A stretch of DNA of 64,000 bases from Maribacter sp. (GCA_011050675.1 DRFI01000004.1:1-64000), one strand, 5' to 3'. Positions 16,744 to 26,417 are shown, counted from the stretch's first letter. A program made the numbers and translations. The notes: generated from the sequence alone by a model not told the origin.

Positions 16744-18117
16744 TTAGTTTAATAAGTGATCTTCAATAAGATCACGCACTTGTATAGCACTAATCTTCTG
16801 ATCATTATCTCCCGTTGTATGATTAGTTATGAAAATGGGAAAATCTTCAACATCTTCAGTTAATCTTCCATGAGACCCTTTAATTAAAGTTGCATCAATT
16901 GGAATAATATCCATTACTGTTCTAAAGCCCATTTTCTTTTTAAGTAGTTTGCCTACCACTTTCGCCATCACCATTTTATCTTTAGGATCTGTCATCATTT
17001 CAACAGGATCATAACCAGGCTTTTTATGAATATCTACCATTCGTGCATAGTCTGGAGCTTTTGAATCATCTAACCAGAAGTAGTATGTAAACCAAGAATC
17101 TTTATCCGCTATTACCACTATATCACCACAACGTTCATGATCTATATTATAGATTTTTAAGTCATCGCCAAAAAGCACTTTCTCAACACCTTCGACCGAC
17201 ATCATTATTTGTGCTACACTTTCGATGTCTTTTGAATCTTTACAATATATATGTGCTATTTGATGGTCTGCCACTGCAAAAGCATCACTTTCACCAGCAT
17301 CCAAAAGCTCTAAGCCTCTTTCTTCACGAATAGCAATCATACCTTCCTTTCTTAATACTCTATTAAGATGAACAGGTCTGTTTACATTTGTAATTCCGTA
17401 TTCCGAAAGCAAAATTATCCTAGCATCCATTGCTTCATAATGCTTTACTAATTGCTCAACAACAACATCTATTTCCTGAAGGTCTTTTGAAATGATATCA
17501 AAATTAAGACCATGGCGCTGCAAATTGTAATCTAAGTGCGGAAGGTAAATCAATGTCAAATCTGGATTATGCTTTTTGTCTGTCAACAAAGCTGCATCTG
17601 CAATCCATTTAGAAGAATTTATTGTGGTTTTAGGACCCCAAAATTCGAACAAAGGAAATGTGCCCAAAGCCTTTTGCATATCGTCACGTAATTGTGGAGG
17701 ATATGAATAGATATCTGGAATCTTCCTTCCGTCAGCCAAATAGTTTGGTCTTGGGGTTATGCTATAATCTACATTCGAATACATATTGTACCACCAAAAA
17801 TGGTTAGCACAGGTGAAATCTGCATATTTTTCCTTTAATTCATCCCACAGTTTGGGTTGTTGTACCAATTTATTAGACTGCCTCCAAAACTTAACTTCGC
17901 ATTCATCTTTAAAATACCAGCCATTACCGACAATACCATGTTCCGATGGCCATTTACCTGTAACATAAGTTGATTGCACCGCACAAGTCACCCCTGGCAA
18001 TACTGGCTCAATATAAGTAGCTTTACCTTTTTTTAAGAACGATTTTATAAACGGAGTGTGTTCACCTATTAACCGTTTCGTTAACCCAACTACATTTATA
18101 ACTACCGTTTTTTTCAT
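16744..18117 (-). CDS. eboF: EboF-like alkaline phosphatase / nucleotide pyrophosphatase family protein
   Basis: 457 residues of the type I phosphodiesterase/nucleotide pyrophosphatase superfamily. The N-terminus (KKTVVINVVGLTKRLIG) lacks a signal peptide. A candidate nucleophile Thr lies in GVTCAVQSTYVTGKWPSEHG, and metal-binding His/Asp residues occur in YLPHLDYNLQRHG, VADHQIAHIY and IKGSHGRL. Homologous proteins are called EboF in the ebo cluster. It starts 1 base after the eboE stop. I infer a cytoplasmic phosphoesterase acting on the product of the upstream enzymes; the real substrate is unknown. Confidence 0.82.
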   Translation of the reverse strand: MKKTVVINVVGLTKRLIGEHTPFIKSFLKKGKATYIEPVLPGVTCAVQSTYVTGKWPSEHGIVGNGWYFKDECEVKFWRQSNKLVQQPKLWDELKEKYADFTCANHFWWYNMYSNVDYSITPRPNYLADGRKIPDIYSYPPQLRDDMQKALGTFPLFEFWGPKTTINSSKWIADAALLTDKKHNPDLTLIYLPHLDYNLQRHGLNFDIISKDLQEIDVVVEQLVKHYEAMDARIILLSEYGITNVNRPVHLNRVLRKEGMIAIREERGLELLDAGESDAFAVADHQIAHIYCKDSKDIESVAQIMMSVEGVEKVLFGDDLKIYNIDHERCGDIVVIADKDSWFTYYFWLDDSKAPDYARMVDIHKKPGYDPVEMMTDPKDKMVMAKVVGKLLKKKMGFRTVMDIIPIDATLIKGSHGRLTEDVEDFPIFITNHTTGDNDQKISAIQVRDLIEDHLLN

Positions 18118-18118
18118 A

Positions 18119-19312
18119 TTACATGTGTGATTTAAACCACTCTATTTCTCTAATTATGGATACTGACAAATCTTGTTTCAAATCTGTAGGTAAAACATCC
18201 CACGTGTAGGTTTCGATTTCTAAATGTTCAGATACCGGGTTGGATTTGATGAAATCTATTGTTTTTAAAATATGATCTTGAGTTGAAAACAACTTCCCAT
18301 ATTTTTTCAAGAAGATGGGAACATGATAATGTGCCCGAAGTTCTTTGTGATTTCTTTCGCCATCTAAAACTAATGGTAAATCACTGTATGTTTTTACCTT
18401 ACCATTTAATTTCTCGGTGACTTGATGTAAATAGGTAGGCTCGTTAAATTGAGATAGTTCCTTCCAAATACGTTCATCATCTTTTCCATCAAATAGAATC
18501 TTAAGAGCTGCACTAACTTGAATTTTACCAACTCTTATATTTTCTTTTTTAAACTTTGCAAAAGTATCTGTCGGCTCTTCATATGCTAAAGAAAAATGGC
18601 AAACGTCATAACAAACTGTTAGGTACTTTTTAATTACTGCTTCAGCTTCTTCTTGCCCTAAACCCAATTCTTTCTTAAAATACTCAAACCCTAAAGGCAA
18701 TAAATAGTTTGCATAAAAAGATACTACTTCATCACTATTCTCTAACAAACCATCTGGTTCAGGCTCTATATCTAAATGTAAATATTTACCAGTAGTTCTT
18801 TCTATTTCAAATAATTGTTTAGCAACTTCTAGCATATTCTTAGCACCAACCCCAAATACATTTTGGGTATCGATTTCCGTTTTATGCCAGTACTTATAAG
18901 TAATTGGTGAGGTTGAAATTCCACCGTTCAATCCATCAGGTAATAATTCTGATAATTGACGAAACAATCGTTTTGTATAAACTAAACGTTCATGGGTAGT
19001 CCAATCTGGAGCATGCACCATATCTTTTACACGTTCATCATGAAAATTACCGTAGGGAAATCCGTTCATGGTAAAAACATATAGATTATTTTCTGATAAC
19101 CACTTTTTAAAATCAGCCATGTTATCTCCTATTTCTAGTTCTTCACTAGCTTTATTAGATAAACGAAGACCTAGACCAAAAGATTGATTATTTGAAACTT
19201 CTCTTTTTATACCTGGCACGTGTTTTTTAATACTCTCAAAAGTACTTTTCCAATCTTGACCAGGATGAATATTGGTACAATATGTTAAGTGAAGGTTCTC
19301 TTTTATTTGCAT
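18119..19312 (-). CDS. eboE: EboE-like metabolite traffic protein, TIM-barrel fold
   Basis: 397 residues. It resembles the xylose isomerase-like TIM-barrel superfamily: acidic and His residues at strand ends (LDIEPEPDG, YDVCHFSLAYEEP, NGFPYGNFHDERVKD) are laid out as in sugar-phosphate isomerase/epimerase proteins that bind a divalent metal. No signal peptide is visible. It is 5 bases downstream of the eboD stop and 1 base upstream of eboF. The ebo literature describes this protein as part of a cluster needed to export a precursor of scytonemin in cyanobacteria. Its own reaction is not established. Confidence 0.82.
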   Translation of the reverse strand: MQIKENLHLTYCTNIHPGQDWKSTFESIKKHVPGIKREVSNNQSFGLGLRLSNKASEELEIGDNMADFKKWLSENNLYVFTMNGFPYGNFHDERVKDMVHAPDWTTHERLVYTKRLFRQLSELLPDGLNGGISTSPITYKYWHKTEIDTQNVFGVGAKNMLEVAKQLFEIERTTGKYLHLDIEPEPDGLLENSDEVVSFYANYLLPLGFEYFKKELGLGQEEAEAVIKKYLTVCYDVCHFSLAYEEPTDTFAKFKKENIRVGKIQVSAALKILFDGKDDERIWKELSQFNEPTYLHQVTEKLNGKVKTYSDLPLVLDGERNHKELRAHYHVPIFLKKYGKLFSTQDHILKTIDFIKSNPVSEHLEIETYTWDVLPTDLKQDLSVSIIREIEWFKSHM

Positions 19313-19317
19313 TGATA

Positions 19318-20478
19318 TTAATTTAATGCGAATTGATGGTTCAATTTTGAAATGGCCAGAGACATCAACTCCATATCAATAGTATGGACATCGTGTTTAA
19401 CACCTAAATCGGAAATTAAGGTTATAGTCAATTGACCACCTAAATGCTCCCTAAACTCCTCTATACCGTCTAATAAGGATTGAATCTCGTTAGAACTTTC
19501 AACAGGAAGTGAAAGGTCAAAGCCTATAGCGATCATTACATTTAAAATATGTTGTAAATCTACCTCTGTTATCAAACCAATTAATTGAGCATAGGTAACA
19601 TCTAGCGCTATACCTTTAGCAACCGCTTCACCATGTCTCATTTCATAATTAGTCATGAACTCCATTTTATGGGCGGCCCAGTGCCCAAAATCTAAAGGTC
19701 TAGATGAACCAGATTCAAAAGGGTCACCACCTTGAGCAATATGCTGCATATGCATTTCTGCACATTTATAAATTACATACTGCATCGGTTCCATTTCCCT
19801 TTGCTTTAATTTTGTCGCATTATCGGATATGTATTCAAAAAACGATTTATCTTTTATCAACGCAACCTTTATTGCTTCAGATATACCCGAAATCCAATCT
19901 CGTTGTTCTAAAGTTTCAAGAAAATTAATATCGTTTATAATTGCGTAAGGCGGGGCAAATGTTCCTAAAAAATTTTTCTTTTTAAAAGCATTTACGCTAT
20001 TCTTTACTCCTACTGCTGAATCATTTTGTGATAGTACTGTAGTAGGTATTCTAATTAATTTGACACCTCTATGCGCAATTGCGGCAGCATACCCTACCAT
20101 ATCAATTACTGCACCTCCTCCGATTACAACAACAAATGAATGACGACAGATTTTGTTATCATTTACTCCCTTTAAAACAGAAACAATAGCTTCGTCACTG
20201 TTTTTAACCTGTTCTCCTCCAGGCAATACTAAAGTATTCGTATACTTTACAGTCTGCTGATATTTTTCACAATATGTTGAAATCTGATTTATTAAAGTTG
20301 GGTGATGATCTATTACGCCATTATCTATTACGAAAAGTAGCTTTACGGGTTCAAAATCTTTGTAATCCGCAATTAATTTTTCAAATAAGGGATTCTCTAA
20401 TGAAAATAATCCTGTAGTAAAATACAATTGATAATCATATTGAACTTTAAAAGACTGTTTTATAGGTTGTAATTGCAT
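19318..20478 (-). CDS. eboD: EboD-like protein of the 3-dehydroquinate synthase family
   Basis: 386 residues. Sugar-phosphate cyclase features are clear: PGGEQVKNS, the NAD-binding VVVIGGGAVIDMVGY, and the metal-site region SEAIKVALI, then FGHWAAHKME and RHGEAVAKG. The family includes dehydroquinate synthase (AroB) and 2-epi-5-epi-valiolone and related cyclases. The ebo context, the non-AroB neighbours and divergence at LSQNDSAVGVKNSVNAF favour EboD over the housekeeping AroB, though a shikimate role cannot be excluded without a genome search for another aroB. It sits 6 bases after the eboC stop. Confidence 0.85.
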   Translation of the reverse strand: MQLQPIKQSFKVQYDYQLYFTTGLFSLENPLFEKLIADYKDFEPVKLLFVIDNGVIDHHPTLINQISTYCEKYQQTVKYTNTLVLPGGEQVKNSDEAIVSVLKGVNDNKICRHSFVVVIGGGAVIDMVGYAAAIAHRGVKLIRIPTTVLSQNDSAVGVKNSVNAFKKKNFLGTFAPPYAIINDINFLETLEQRDWISGISEAIKVALIKDKSFFEYISDNATKLKQREMEPMQYVIYKCAEMHMQHIAQGGDPFESGSSRPLDFGHWAAHKMEFMTNYEMRHGEAVAKGIALDVTYAQLIGLITEVDLQHILNVMIAIGFDLSLPVESSNEIQSLLDGIEEFREHLGGQLTITLISDLGVKHDVHTIDMELMSLAISKLNHQFALN

Positions 20479-20484
20479 AGAAAT

Positions 20485-21384
20485 TTATGTTACTGCAAAT
20501 AATTTAGATAGAAACATTGATAATGGTAAAAGCAACAAAACTGCTAATGCCAAGTACCAATCCGAAAAACCAGCTACCCAGCATGCGTTCATGACAACAA
20601 GTGACAAAACCCCAGACATAACTGCTTTTTTAATATTGCTTGGTGAATTTTCTTTATAAGCCTTGAATAATGGCTTGAATATTAAAAATCCGAACAATAT
20701 TAAAAACGGTAATAACACCATTAGATTGTCTTTCTGCTGCATTACAACTAACGCAATAGACAGTATAACTATTGCATACAAAATACCAGCCCAAACAATG
20801 TGTTTTTTATTGTTTCCATGAACTTCTCCTCTGCTTATTAAAGTAATAGCAAAAATGTATACTACCGGAACAATTGAAATGTACCAATGAGAAAGCATTC
20901 CTAAAATAGACATACCCATTAGCAAGTTCAATCCACGACAGATACCCATATTTAGAGGTCCCGAGAACGGAAATTGTTTGAAATATGCATCGTACGTTAA
21001 AATAGCAATGGTCAAAGCAATTGATATCAACCCAGAAGTTGCATTACATTGAAACGCGAGGGTTATTCCAATAAGCATTAGAATAATCGCAAAATAAACT
21101 GCTTCTTGCTTAGGAACAAGTCCGCTTGGTATAGCCCTTTCAGGTCTTTCGACTGCATCTAACTCCGCATCGAAAACATCATTGAAGACAACTCCACCTG
21201 CATACAGAGCTACTGAAGAGAACACCAATAACAAAATATCGCTACTCTGTTCACCAAGAAATTTAAGCACCTCAATATTTTTCAGGTATAATGATATAGC
21301 AACACCTGCCAAAATATCTGCTACTGCAGTTGGTAAATTTGCGGGTCTTGCCAATCGAGCAAAACCCATTAATTTCTGCTTCAT
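20485..21384 (-). CDS. eboC: EboC-like UbiA-family prenyltransferase
   Basis: 299 residues with eight or nine hydrophobic segments. The first Asp-rich motif is NDVFDAELDAVERPERAIP (68-86), the NDxxDxxxD signature of UbiA enzymes, and a second one is the YDAYFK region around 150. Such proteins attach a polyprenyl chain to a small polar acceptor at the membrane. In ebo clusters this gene is called eboC. It starts 1 base after the eboB stop and ends 6 bases before eboD, so the acceptor may be the cyclitol-like product made by EboD; this is inference. Confidence 0.87.
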   Translation of the reverse strand: MKQKLMGFARLARPANLPTAVADILAGVAISLYLKNIEVLKFLGEQSSDILLLVFSSVALYAGGVVFNDVFDAELDAVERPERAIPSGLVPKQEAVYFAIILMLIGITLAFQCNATSGLISIALTIAILTYDAYFKQFPFSGPLNMGICRGLNLLMGMSILGMLSHWYISIVPVVYIFAITLISRGEVHGNNKKHIVWAGILYAIVILSIALVVMQQKDNLMVLLPFLILFGFLIFKPLFKAYKENSPSNIKKAVMSGVLSLVVMNACWVAGFSDWYLALAVLLLLPLSMFLSKLFAVT

Positions 21385-21385
21385 C

Positions 21386-22294
21386 TTAAGTAATTTGGTC
21401 TTCGTCTATTCGTGGTGTTTGACCTCTTAATACACTATTATCGTTAAATAATTGCGATTGATTAATGCTATCTGGTTGTAGCCAATGTGCCTCTTTCATT
21501 TTTCCGTTTTTACCAAAAGCATCTAAGGCATTTTGATAACAAGTCTTTCTAACATCCTCCATTGAAACACCTCTTTTCAACATTAAAGACGCCGTTTTTG
21601 GCACAGCTAAAGGATCACTTACTCCCCAGTCTGCAGAACTATCTACGATTATATTAGAGCTTCCATATTTTTTAACTACCTCAACCATACGTTCATTACC
21701 CATTTTGGTTTTTGGGTAAATTGTAAACGCAGCTATAAAACCACGATCTAAAACTTCTTTAACCGTTTCTTCGTTATTGTGATCTATAATTACATTGGCA
21801 GGATCCAAACCGTGTTCTAAGCAAACTTCCATACTTTTAATAGTACCGGCTTTTTTATCTCGGTGCGGAGTATGAACCTGTACGGTCATATCCAACTCTT
21901 TCGCCATATCTAATTGCATTCTAAAAAACTTGTCTTCTGCAGGCGTTTGATCATCATATCCTATTTCCCCTATTGCTACAACATTTTCTTTATGTAAGTA
22001 TAATGGCAATAATTCAATTACTTGTTCTGCCAATGCTTCGTTATTGGCTTCTTTAGAATTTAAACCTATTGTGCAATAATGCTTTATACCAAATTGACTA
22101 GCTCTAAAAGGTTCCCAACCCACTAGACTACTAAAGTAATCTTGAAAAGAACCAACTTGAGTTCTAGGCTGACCTAACCAAAAAGAAGGTTCTATTATCG
22201 CTACAACTCCCGCAGCTGCCATTGCTTCATAATCATCCGTAGTTCTTGACGTCATGTGTACATGCGGGTCAATAATCATCATTTTATCTTCCAT
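21386..22294 (-). CDS. eboB: EboB-like TatD-family metal-dependent hydrolase
   Basis: 302 residues. The TatD/amidohydrolase metal motif is HVHM near residue 11-14, followed by IGEIGYDD, QVHTPHRDKK and IIVDSSADWG, which supply the later metal ligands. The segment IEPSFWLGQPRTQVGSFQDY is typical of the EboB/TatD subgroup rather than of DNase-type TatD. A MEDKMMIIDP start is used; an internal Met five codons later is equally possible. The gene is 4 bases after the eboA stop. The substrate is unknown. Confidence 0.85.
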   Translation of the reverse strand: MEDKMMIIDPHVHMTSRTTDDYEAMAAAGVVAIIEPSFWLGQPRTQVGSFQDYFSSLVGWEPFRASQFGIKHYCTIGLNSKEANNEALAEQVIELLPLYLHKENVVAIGEIGYDDQTPAEDKFFRMQLDMAKELDMTVQVHTPHRDKKAGTIKSMEVCLEHGLDPANVIIDHNNEETVKEVLDRGFIAAFTIYPKTKMGNERMVEVVKKYGSSNIIVDSSADWGVSDPLAVPKTASLMLKRGVSMEDVRKTCYQNALDAFGKNGKMKEAHWLQPDSINQSQLFNDNSVLRGQTPRIDEDQIT

Positions 22295-22298
22295 TCTT

Positions 22299-23147
22299 TT
22301 ATTGTTTAATCGTATTCCAACTAATTTGTCCGTCTGCCACTTTGTGTTTCAACTCCGGCTTATTATTTAAAAGTGCCATTGCTTTATCATTTTCAGAATA
22401 ATAACAACATAACGCACCTGATTTATTTTCTATTACATCTTCACTTTCAAGAAGTACATTCATATCATTTAAAAGTTCTTCATTCAGAAATTTTGAAACA
22501 GGTCGCCAAAACATCGGATCTATTTTTCTGGAAGCCGCCCAACGTTCATGAGCATAATCTGATATAATTCTAGTAAGATCTTCATTTGCCCTTTCATCAA
22601 CAGACTCTATTTCTGAAAGATCTCGCTCCATGAATGCAGCCTTTAAATACATTTGATTCCACTGTTGATCATTGAAGTATTTTGCCGGATATGGATTATT
22701 CAACGAAATTGCATCAAAAATTATTGCAATATTAGTACGTAATGCCTCTACCGCAGTTTGCTTGTATGCTTCAGGGTTCGGTAATAAAACCAAATATTTT
22801 AAAAATGTTTCCAATTCACCGGTATCGGCTACTTGAATAATATTAGCAACCTTTGGTGTATAAAATTCTATGTCTTGACTTAGTACTTCTGACAATAGAT
22901 AAATACGTGCTACCTGTAGAATATTTGCTTTATGCGCATTAAAATAACGAGAATTATCATTACCTAAATCATCAAACGAAATAGGTTTTGAAGCAGTAAA
23001 TTTTACATTCAAAAGACTATAGGTCATAAATAAATCTTTTGACGATTTATTACCTACCATCTTTTCAATTTTATCTTTCAACCAAGCAAAACTTTCTGGC
23101 TTTCCGTATTTGATTAATATGTTCTGGATATCTTCTCGATTGTGCAT
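22299..23147 (-). CDS. eboA: EboA domain-containing protein
   Basis: 282 residues, all-alpha by composition, with no signal peptide or membrane segment. It matches EboA in position and pattern (FTASKPISFDD, then repeated helical pairs such as ANIIQVADTGELETFLKYL and WGAS-like WAASRKIDPMFWRPVSKF). It is the first gene of the six-gene run and has a -7 box 26 bases upstream, so the cluster is probably transcribed from here. No catalytic residues are apparent; a scaffold or binding role is possible. Confidence 0.8.
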   Translation of the reverse strand: MHNREDIQNILIKYGKPESFAWLKDKIEKMVGNKSSKDLFMTYSLLNVKFTASKPISFDDLGNDNSRYFNAHKANILQVARIYLLSEVLSQDIEFYTPKVANIIQVADTGELETFLKYLVLLPNPEAYKQTAVEALRTNIAIIFDAISLNNPYPAKYFNDQQWNQMYLKAAFMERDLSEIESVDERANEDLTRIISDYAHERWAASRKIDPMFWRPVSKFLNEELLNDMNVLLESEDVIENKSGALCCYYSENDKAMALLNNKPELKHKVADGQISWNTIKQ

Positions 23148-23172
23148 TTTATAATAAAGATTGACTTTACTT

Positions 23173-23180
23173 CAAAAATA
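23173..23180 (-). promoter_or_regulatory. Putative -7 promoter box of the ebo operon
   Basis: The minus strand reads TATTTTTG, ending 25 bases before the eboA ATG at 23147. No good TTG was found at the usual -33 spacing. It is the only TAnnTTTG match in the eboA-miaE gap that points toward eboA. Confidence 0.5.
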
Positions 23181-23221
23181 ATTATTATTCATCAGTAAGT
23201 TGTCCAGGTTCTTAATTATAA

Positions 23222-23253
23222 TTGGTGAGGTCTTCAAAATCTTTCTAATTTTG
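23222..23253 (+). promoter_or_regulatory. Putative promoter of miaE
   Basis: TTG at 23222-23224 and TAATTTTG at 23246-23253, 21 bases apart, resemble the -33/-7 pair of Bacteroidota. The box ends 14 bases before the miaE ATG at 23268. Confidence 0.55.
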
Positions 23254-23267
23254 AAAAAAAGTAAACT

Positions 23268-23849
23268 ATGCTAGGCTTAAAATTACCAACCGATCCAAGA
23301 TGGGTAAATATTGTAGAGAAAAACATTGATGAAATATTAACTGACCATGCCTATTGTGAACAAAAAGCTGCTAGTACAGCTATCTCTTTAATTGTCTCTT
23401 TCCCTGAATATAGTGAGCTTGTTGAAGAAATGGTCGCCTTATCGAGAGAGGAAATGGGGCATTTTAAAATGGTACATGACCTTATTCTAAAACGTGGCAA
23501 TACTTTAGGTAGAGACCGTAAGGACGATTACGTTATCGCATTAATTAAATTTTTCCCTAAAGGCGGAAGCAGAACTACACAATTGGTTCATAGATTATTA
23601 TATGCCGGTCTAATTGAGGCTCGCAGCTGTGAACGTTTTAGATTACTTTCTGAAGAATTGGAAGACAAAAAATTAGCCGACTTCTATCATAAATTAATGA
23701 TTAGTGAAGCCGGCCATTATACTATGTTCTTAAAGTTTGCCCGTAAATATGGGGAACTAGAAGAAGTTAATACGAAATGGAACAGTCTTTTAGAATATGA
23801 AGCCCAAATCATGAAGGATTTAGGTACAAAAGAATCTATACACGGATAA
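23268..23849 (+). CDS. miaE: tRNA-(ms2io6A)-hydroxylase MiaE
   Basis: 193 residues, the usual length. It is a four-helix di-iron protein: the ligands lie in YCEQKAASTA, SREEMGHFKMV, GLIEARSCERF and ISEAGHYTMF, that is two ExxH-type pairs with the extra Glu residues. MiaE hydroxylates the 2-methylthio-N6-isopentenyl group of A37 in certain tRNAs using O2. It stands alone on the plus strand between the ebo promoter and convergent ppk1, whose stop is only 1 base away. Confidence 0.93.
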   Translation: MLGLKLPTDPRWVNIVEKNIDEILTDHAYCEQKAASTAISLIVSFPEYSELVEEMVALSREEMGHFKMVHDLILKRGNTLGRDRKDDYVIALIKFFPKGGSRTTQLVHRLLYAGLIEARSCERFRLLSEELEDKKLADFYHKLMISEAGHYTMFLKFARKYGELEEVNTKWNSLLEYEAQIMKDLGTKESIHG

Positions 23850-23850
23850 C

Positions 23851-25923
23851 CTATTCATTTGATTCTAAACCTTTTGCATAATAGCTATAGGTGTCAAATT
23901 GTGATCTTATATTAGGTACCGATGTTTTACGGTAGGCATTGTCTTGCTCTATATTAAAAACACGAGCCTTTGTATTATCCTTCCAACAGATATCATAGGT
24001 TTCCATTAATTCCTTTTTAATATCCTCATCATAAATTGGGCAACCAACCTCTACCCTATAATCTAGGTTTCTTGTCATCCAATCTGCAGATGAAATATAT
24101 ATTTTTGTATCCCCTCCATTTGCAAAAGCAAACAACCTAGTATGCTCTAAAAATTTATCTACGACGCTGATAGCTTCTATGTTTTCACTCATACCCTCAA
24201 CTCCTGGTATTAAGCAACATATACCCCTTATGATCAACTGGATCTTCACCCCCGCTCTACTCGCTTCATACAGCTTATCTACCATCTTATAAGAGGTGAA
24301 ACTGTTCATTTTTATTTTAATGTAAGCTTCTTTACCCTGCTTAGCATTAGCGATTTCATTATCAATTAATTTTATAAAAGCATTTTTAGTATAATGTGGA
24401 GAAACTATAAGATGCTTGTATTTATTGATTTTATAAGTTGTTTCAAAAAAGTCGAATACCTTGTTTAATTCCTTTAATATTGGGTCATAAGCGGTAAATA
24501 AAGTGTAGTCTGTATAAATTCTTGCTGTAGATTCATTAAAATTACCTGTACTTACAAAACCATAACGCTTTAAAGAGTCACCTTCTTCACGCTCAATTAA
24601 ACATATTTTACTATGTACTTTTAAGCCTGGAACACCGAAAATCAACTTTACCCCTTCTGCTTGAAGTTGTTCTGCATATTCAATATTTGCTTGCTCATCA
24701 AAACGAGCTTGCAACTCAATTTGAACAGTAACCTGTTTACCGTTTTTAACAGCATTAATCAATGATGCCGCTATTTGAGAATCACTTGCCAACCTATAAA
24801 CTGTAATCTTAATTGTTCGTACTTTGGGATCAAGTGCCGCTTCACGTAAAAACTTTAAAATATAGGTAAAGGTGTGATAAGGGGTGTATTGCAAATAATC
24901 TTTTTTTGCAATGCTTTCTAAAATACTTCCTTCTACACTTAACCCTTTTACAGGTAACGCTGTTATTTTATCGTACAATAAGTCTTTTCTCCCTAAACTA
25001 GGAAACCCCATATAATCTCTACGGTTATGGTATCTACCACCTGGTATTACACTATCCGTATCTTCAATATTCATTTTTTCCTTAAGAAAAGTCAATGTAT
25101 CTCTACTAATACTTTTGTCATATACAAAACGAACCGGATCACCCGTTTTTCTATGCTCTACACTTGAAGATATTTTCTCAATAAAACTCTTACTAAGATC
25201 ATTATCAATATCAAGCTCCGCATCTCTGGTAATCTTTATCATGTGAGCCGATATAGAATCATATTCGAACATGGTAAAAATATTGTCCAAGCAATATCTA
25301 ATTAAGTCATCCAAGATGATAATAAAACTCTTTTCCCCTTCATCTGGCAATACGACAAAACGATCTATCCCTTTAGGTATTTCAATTAAAGCATATCGTT
25401 TTTCCTTTTGACTCTCTTCACTTTTAATTACCATTTTAACTGCCAAATACGCCGCAGTATCTTTTAAGGTAGGAAAACGAGTAAGATCATTTAATATAAT
25501 GGTCATCAACTGCGGACTAACCTCTTTCAAGAAATATGCTCTCGCGAATTCCTTCTGGTTTTCGTTTAGTTCCGTTTCCTTAATGATAAATATATTTTTA
25601 CCTTCAAGTTCATGCTCAATTCTTCGAAGTATCGTTAAACTTTTGGTTTGCTGCTCAATAACAATATTCGTAATCTCCTCTAAGAGGTCTTTAGCCTTCT
25701 CTCCTCCCAATACACTCTTTCCCGTTTTACCGGCCTCTACAATACGCTTTACAGTTGCGTAACGTACTTTAAAAAATTCATCTAGATTATTAGAAAAAAT
25801 TCCTAAAAAACGCATTCTTTCAATTAACGGCACGTTCTTATCAGCGCTTTCTTGTAAAACACGCTCATTAAACCATAACCAACTTATTTCTCTATTTACG
25901 TACTGGTTGTTATTTTTTATCAT
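23851..25923 (-). CDS. ppk1: Polyphosphate kinase 1
   Basis: 690 residues, full length. It has the N-terminal NREISWLWFNERVLQES, the head domain, and the paired PLD-like C-terminal domains with the phospho-accepting His in KVHSKICLIE and a second conserved His in the region ISSADWMTRNLDYRVE. PPK1 reversibly makes inorganic polyphosphate from ATP. The start overlaps the stop of the upstream sixA gene by 4 bases (25920-25923), so the two are translated together. Confidence 0.96.
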   Translation of the reverse strand: MIKNNNQYVNREISWLWFNERVLQESADKNVPLIERMRFLGIFSNNLDEFFKVRYATVKRIVEAGKTGKSVLGGEKAKDLLEEITNIVIEQQTKSLTILRRIEHELEGKNIFIIKETELNENQKEFARAYFLKEVSPQLMTIILNDLTRFPTLKDTAAYLAVKMVIKSEESQKEKRYALIEIPKGIDRFVVLPDEGEKSFIIILDDLIRYCLDNIFTMFEYDSISAHMIKITRDAELDIDNDLSKSFIEKISSSVEHRKTGDPVRFVYDKSISRDTLTFLKEKMNIEDTDSVIPGGRYHNRRDYMGFPSLGRKDLLYDKITALPVKGLSVEGSILESIAKKDYLQYTPYHTFTYILKFLREAALDPKVRTIKITVYRLASDSQIAASLINAVKNGKQVTVQIELQARFDEQANIEYAEQLQAEGVKLIFGVPGLKVHSKICLIEREEGDSLKRYGFVSTGNFNESTARIYTDYTLFTAYDPILKELNKVFDFFETTYKINKYKHLIVSPHYTKNAFIKLIDNEIANAKQGKEAYIKIKMNSFTSYKMVDKLYEASRAGVKIQLIIRGICCLIPGVEGMSENIEAISVVDKFLEHTRLFAFANGGDTKIYISSADWMTRNLDYRVEVGCPIYDEDIKKELMETYDICWKDNTKARVFNIEQDNAYRKTSVPNIRSQFDTYSYYAKGLESNE

Positions 25924-26408
25924 ACTCTTAGTTGCTTCGGAAAAATGGTTTGTATTGTTGAGCCTTTAGAAACATTGGCCCAGGTATCTTCATTAAATTT
26001 TATATGTACCAAGCCACTTGTAGGTACGTTATCTATATGCTTATCACCTAATGTATTTGCTAAATAAGTGAAGGTATGATTGTGACCAAATATGAGTACA
26101 TTATCTAACTTATCATCTAAATTCTGAATAAATTCGAATACTTTTTCTCCAGAAAAATCGTATAAATCTACATCTACACTACAATTTTCTAGAGGATAGT
26201 TTAATGCTCTTAAACATATCATACAAGTATGAAAGGCTCTGTTGGCCGGACTCGTAAAAACACGATCTATCTTCACGTTTTTACTTTTTAATTCTTCCCC
26301 TACTAATTGGGCATCTGTAATACCTCTTTGCAATAATGCCCTATCTTGATCACTTACATTAAGTTCCCATGAAGATTTACCATGGCGCATTAAAAATAGA
26401 TTCTTCAT
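25920..26408 (-). CDS. sixA: SixA-type phosphohistidine phosphatase (histidine phosphatase family)
   Basis: 162 residues. The branch-1 histidine phosphatase motif is LMRHGKSSW (6-14) and the second catalytic His occurs in VLIFGHNHTFTYLAN. Small proteins of this type dephosphorylate phosphohistidine in HPt domains (E. coli SixA). It overlaps ppk1 by 4 bases, a constant arrangement of two genes that both handle phosphohistidine chemistry; the actual target here is unknown. It starts 9 bases after the pdxH stop and may belong to the same transcript. Confidence 0.85.
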   Translation of the reverse strand: MKNLFLMRHGKSSWELNVSDQDRALLQRGITDAQLVGEELKSKNVKIDRVFTSPANRAFHTCMICLRALNYPLENCSVDVDLYDFSGEKVFEFIQNLDDKLDNVLIFGHNHTFTYLANTLGDKHIDNVPTSGLVHIKFNEDTWANVSKGSTIQTIFPKQLRV

Positions 26409-26417
26409 ATTTTGTAT

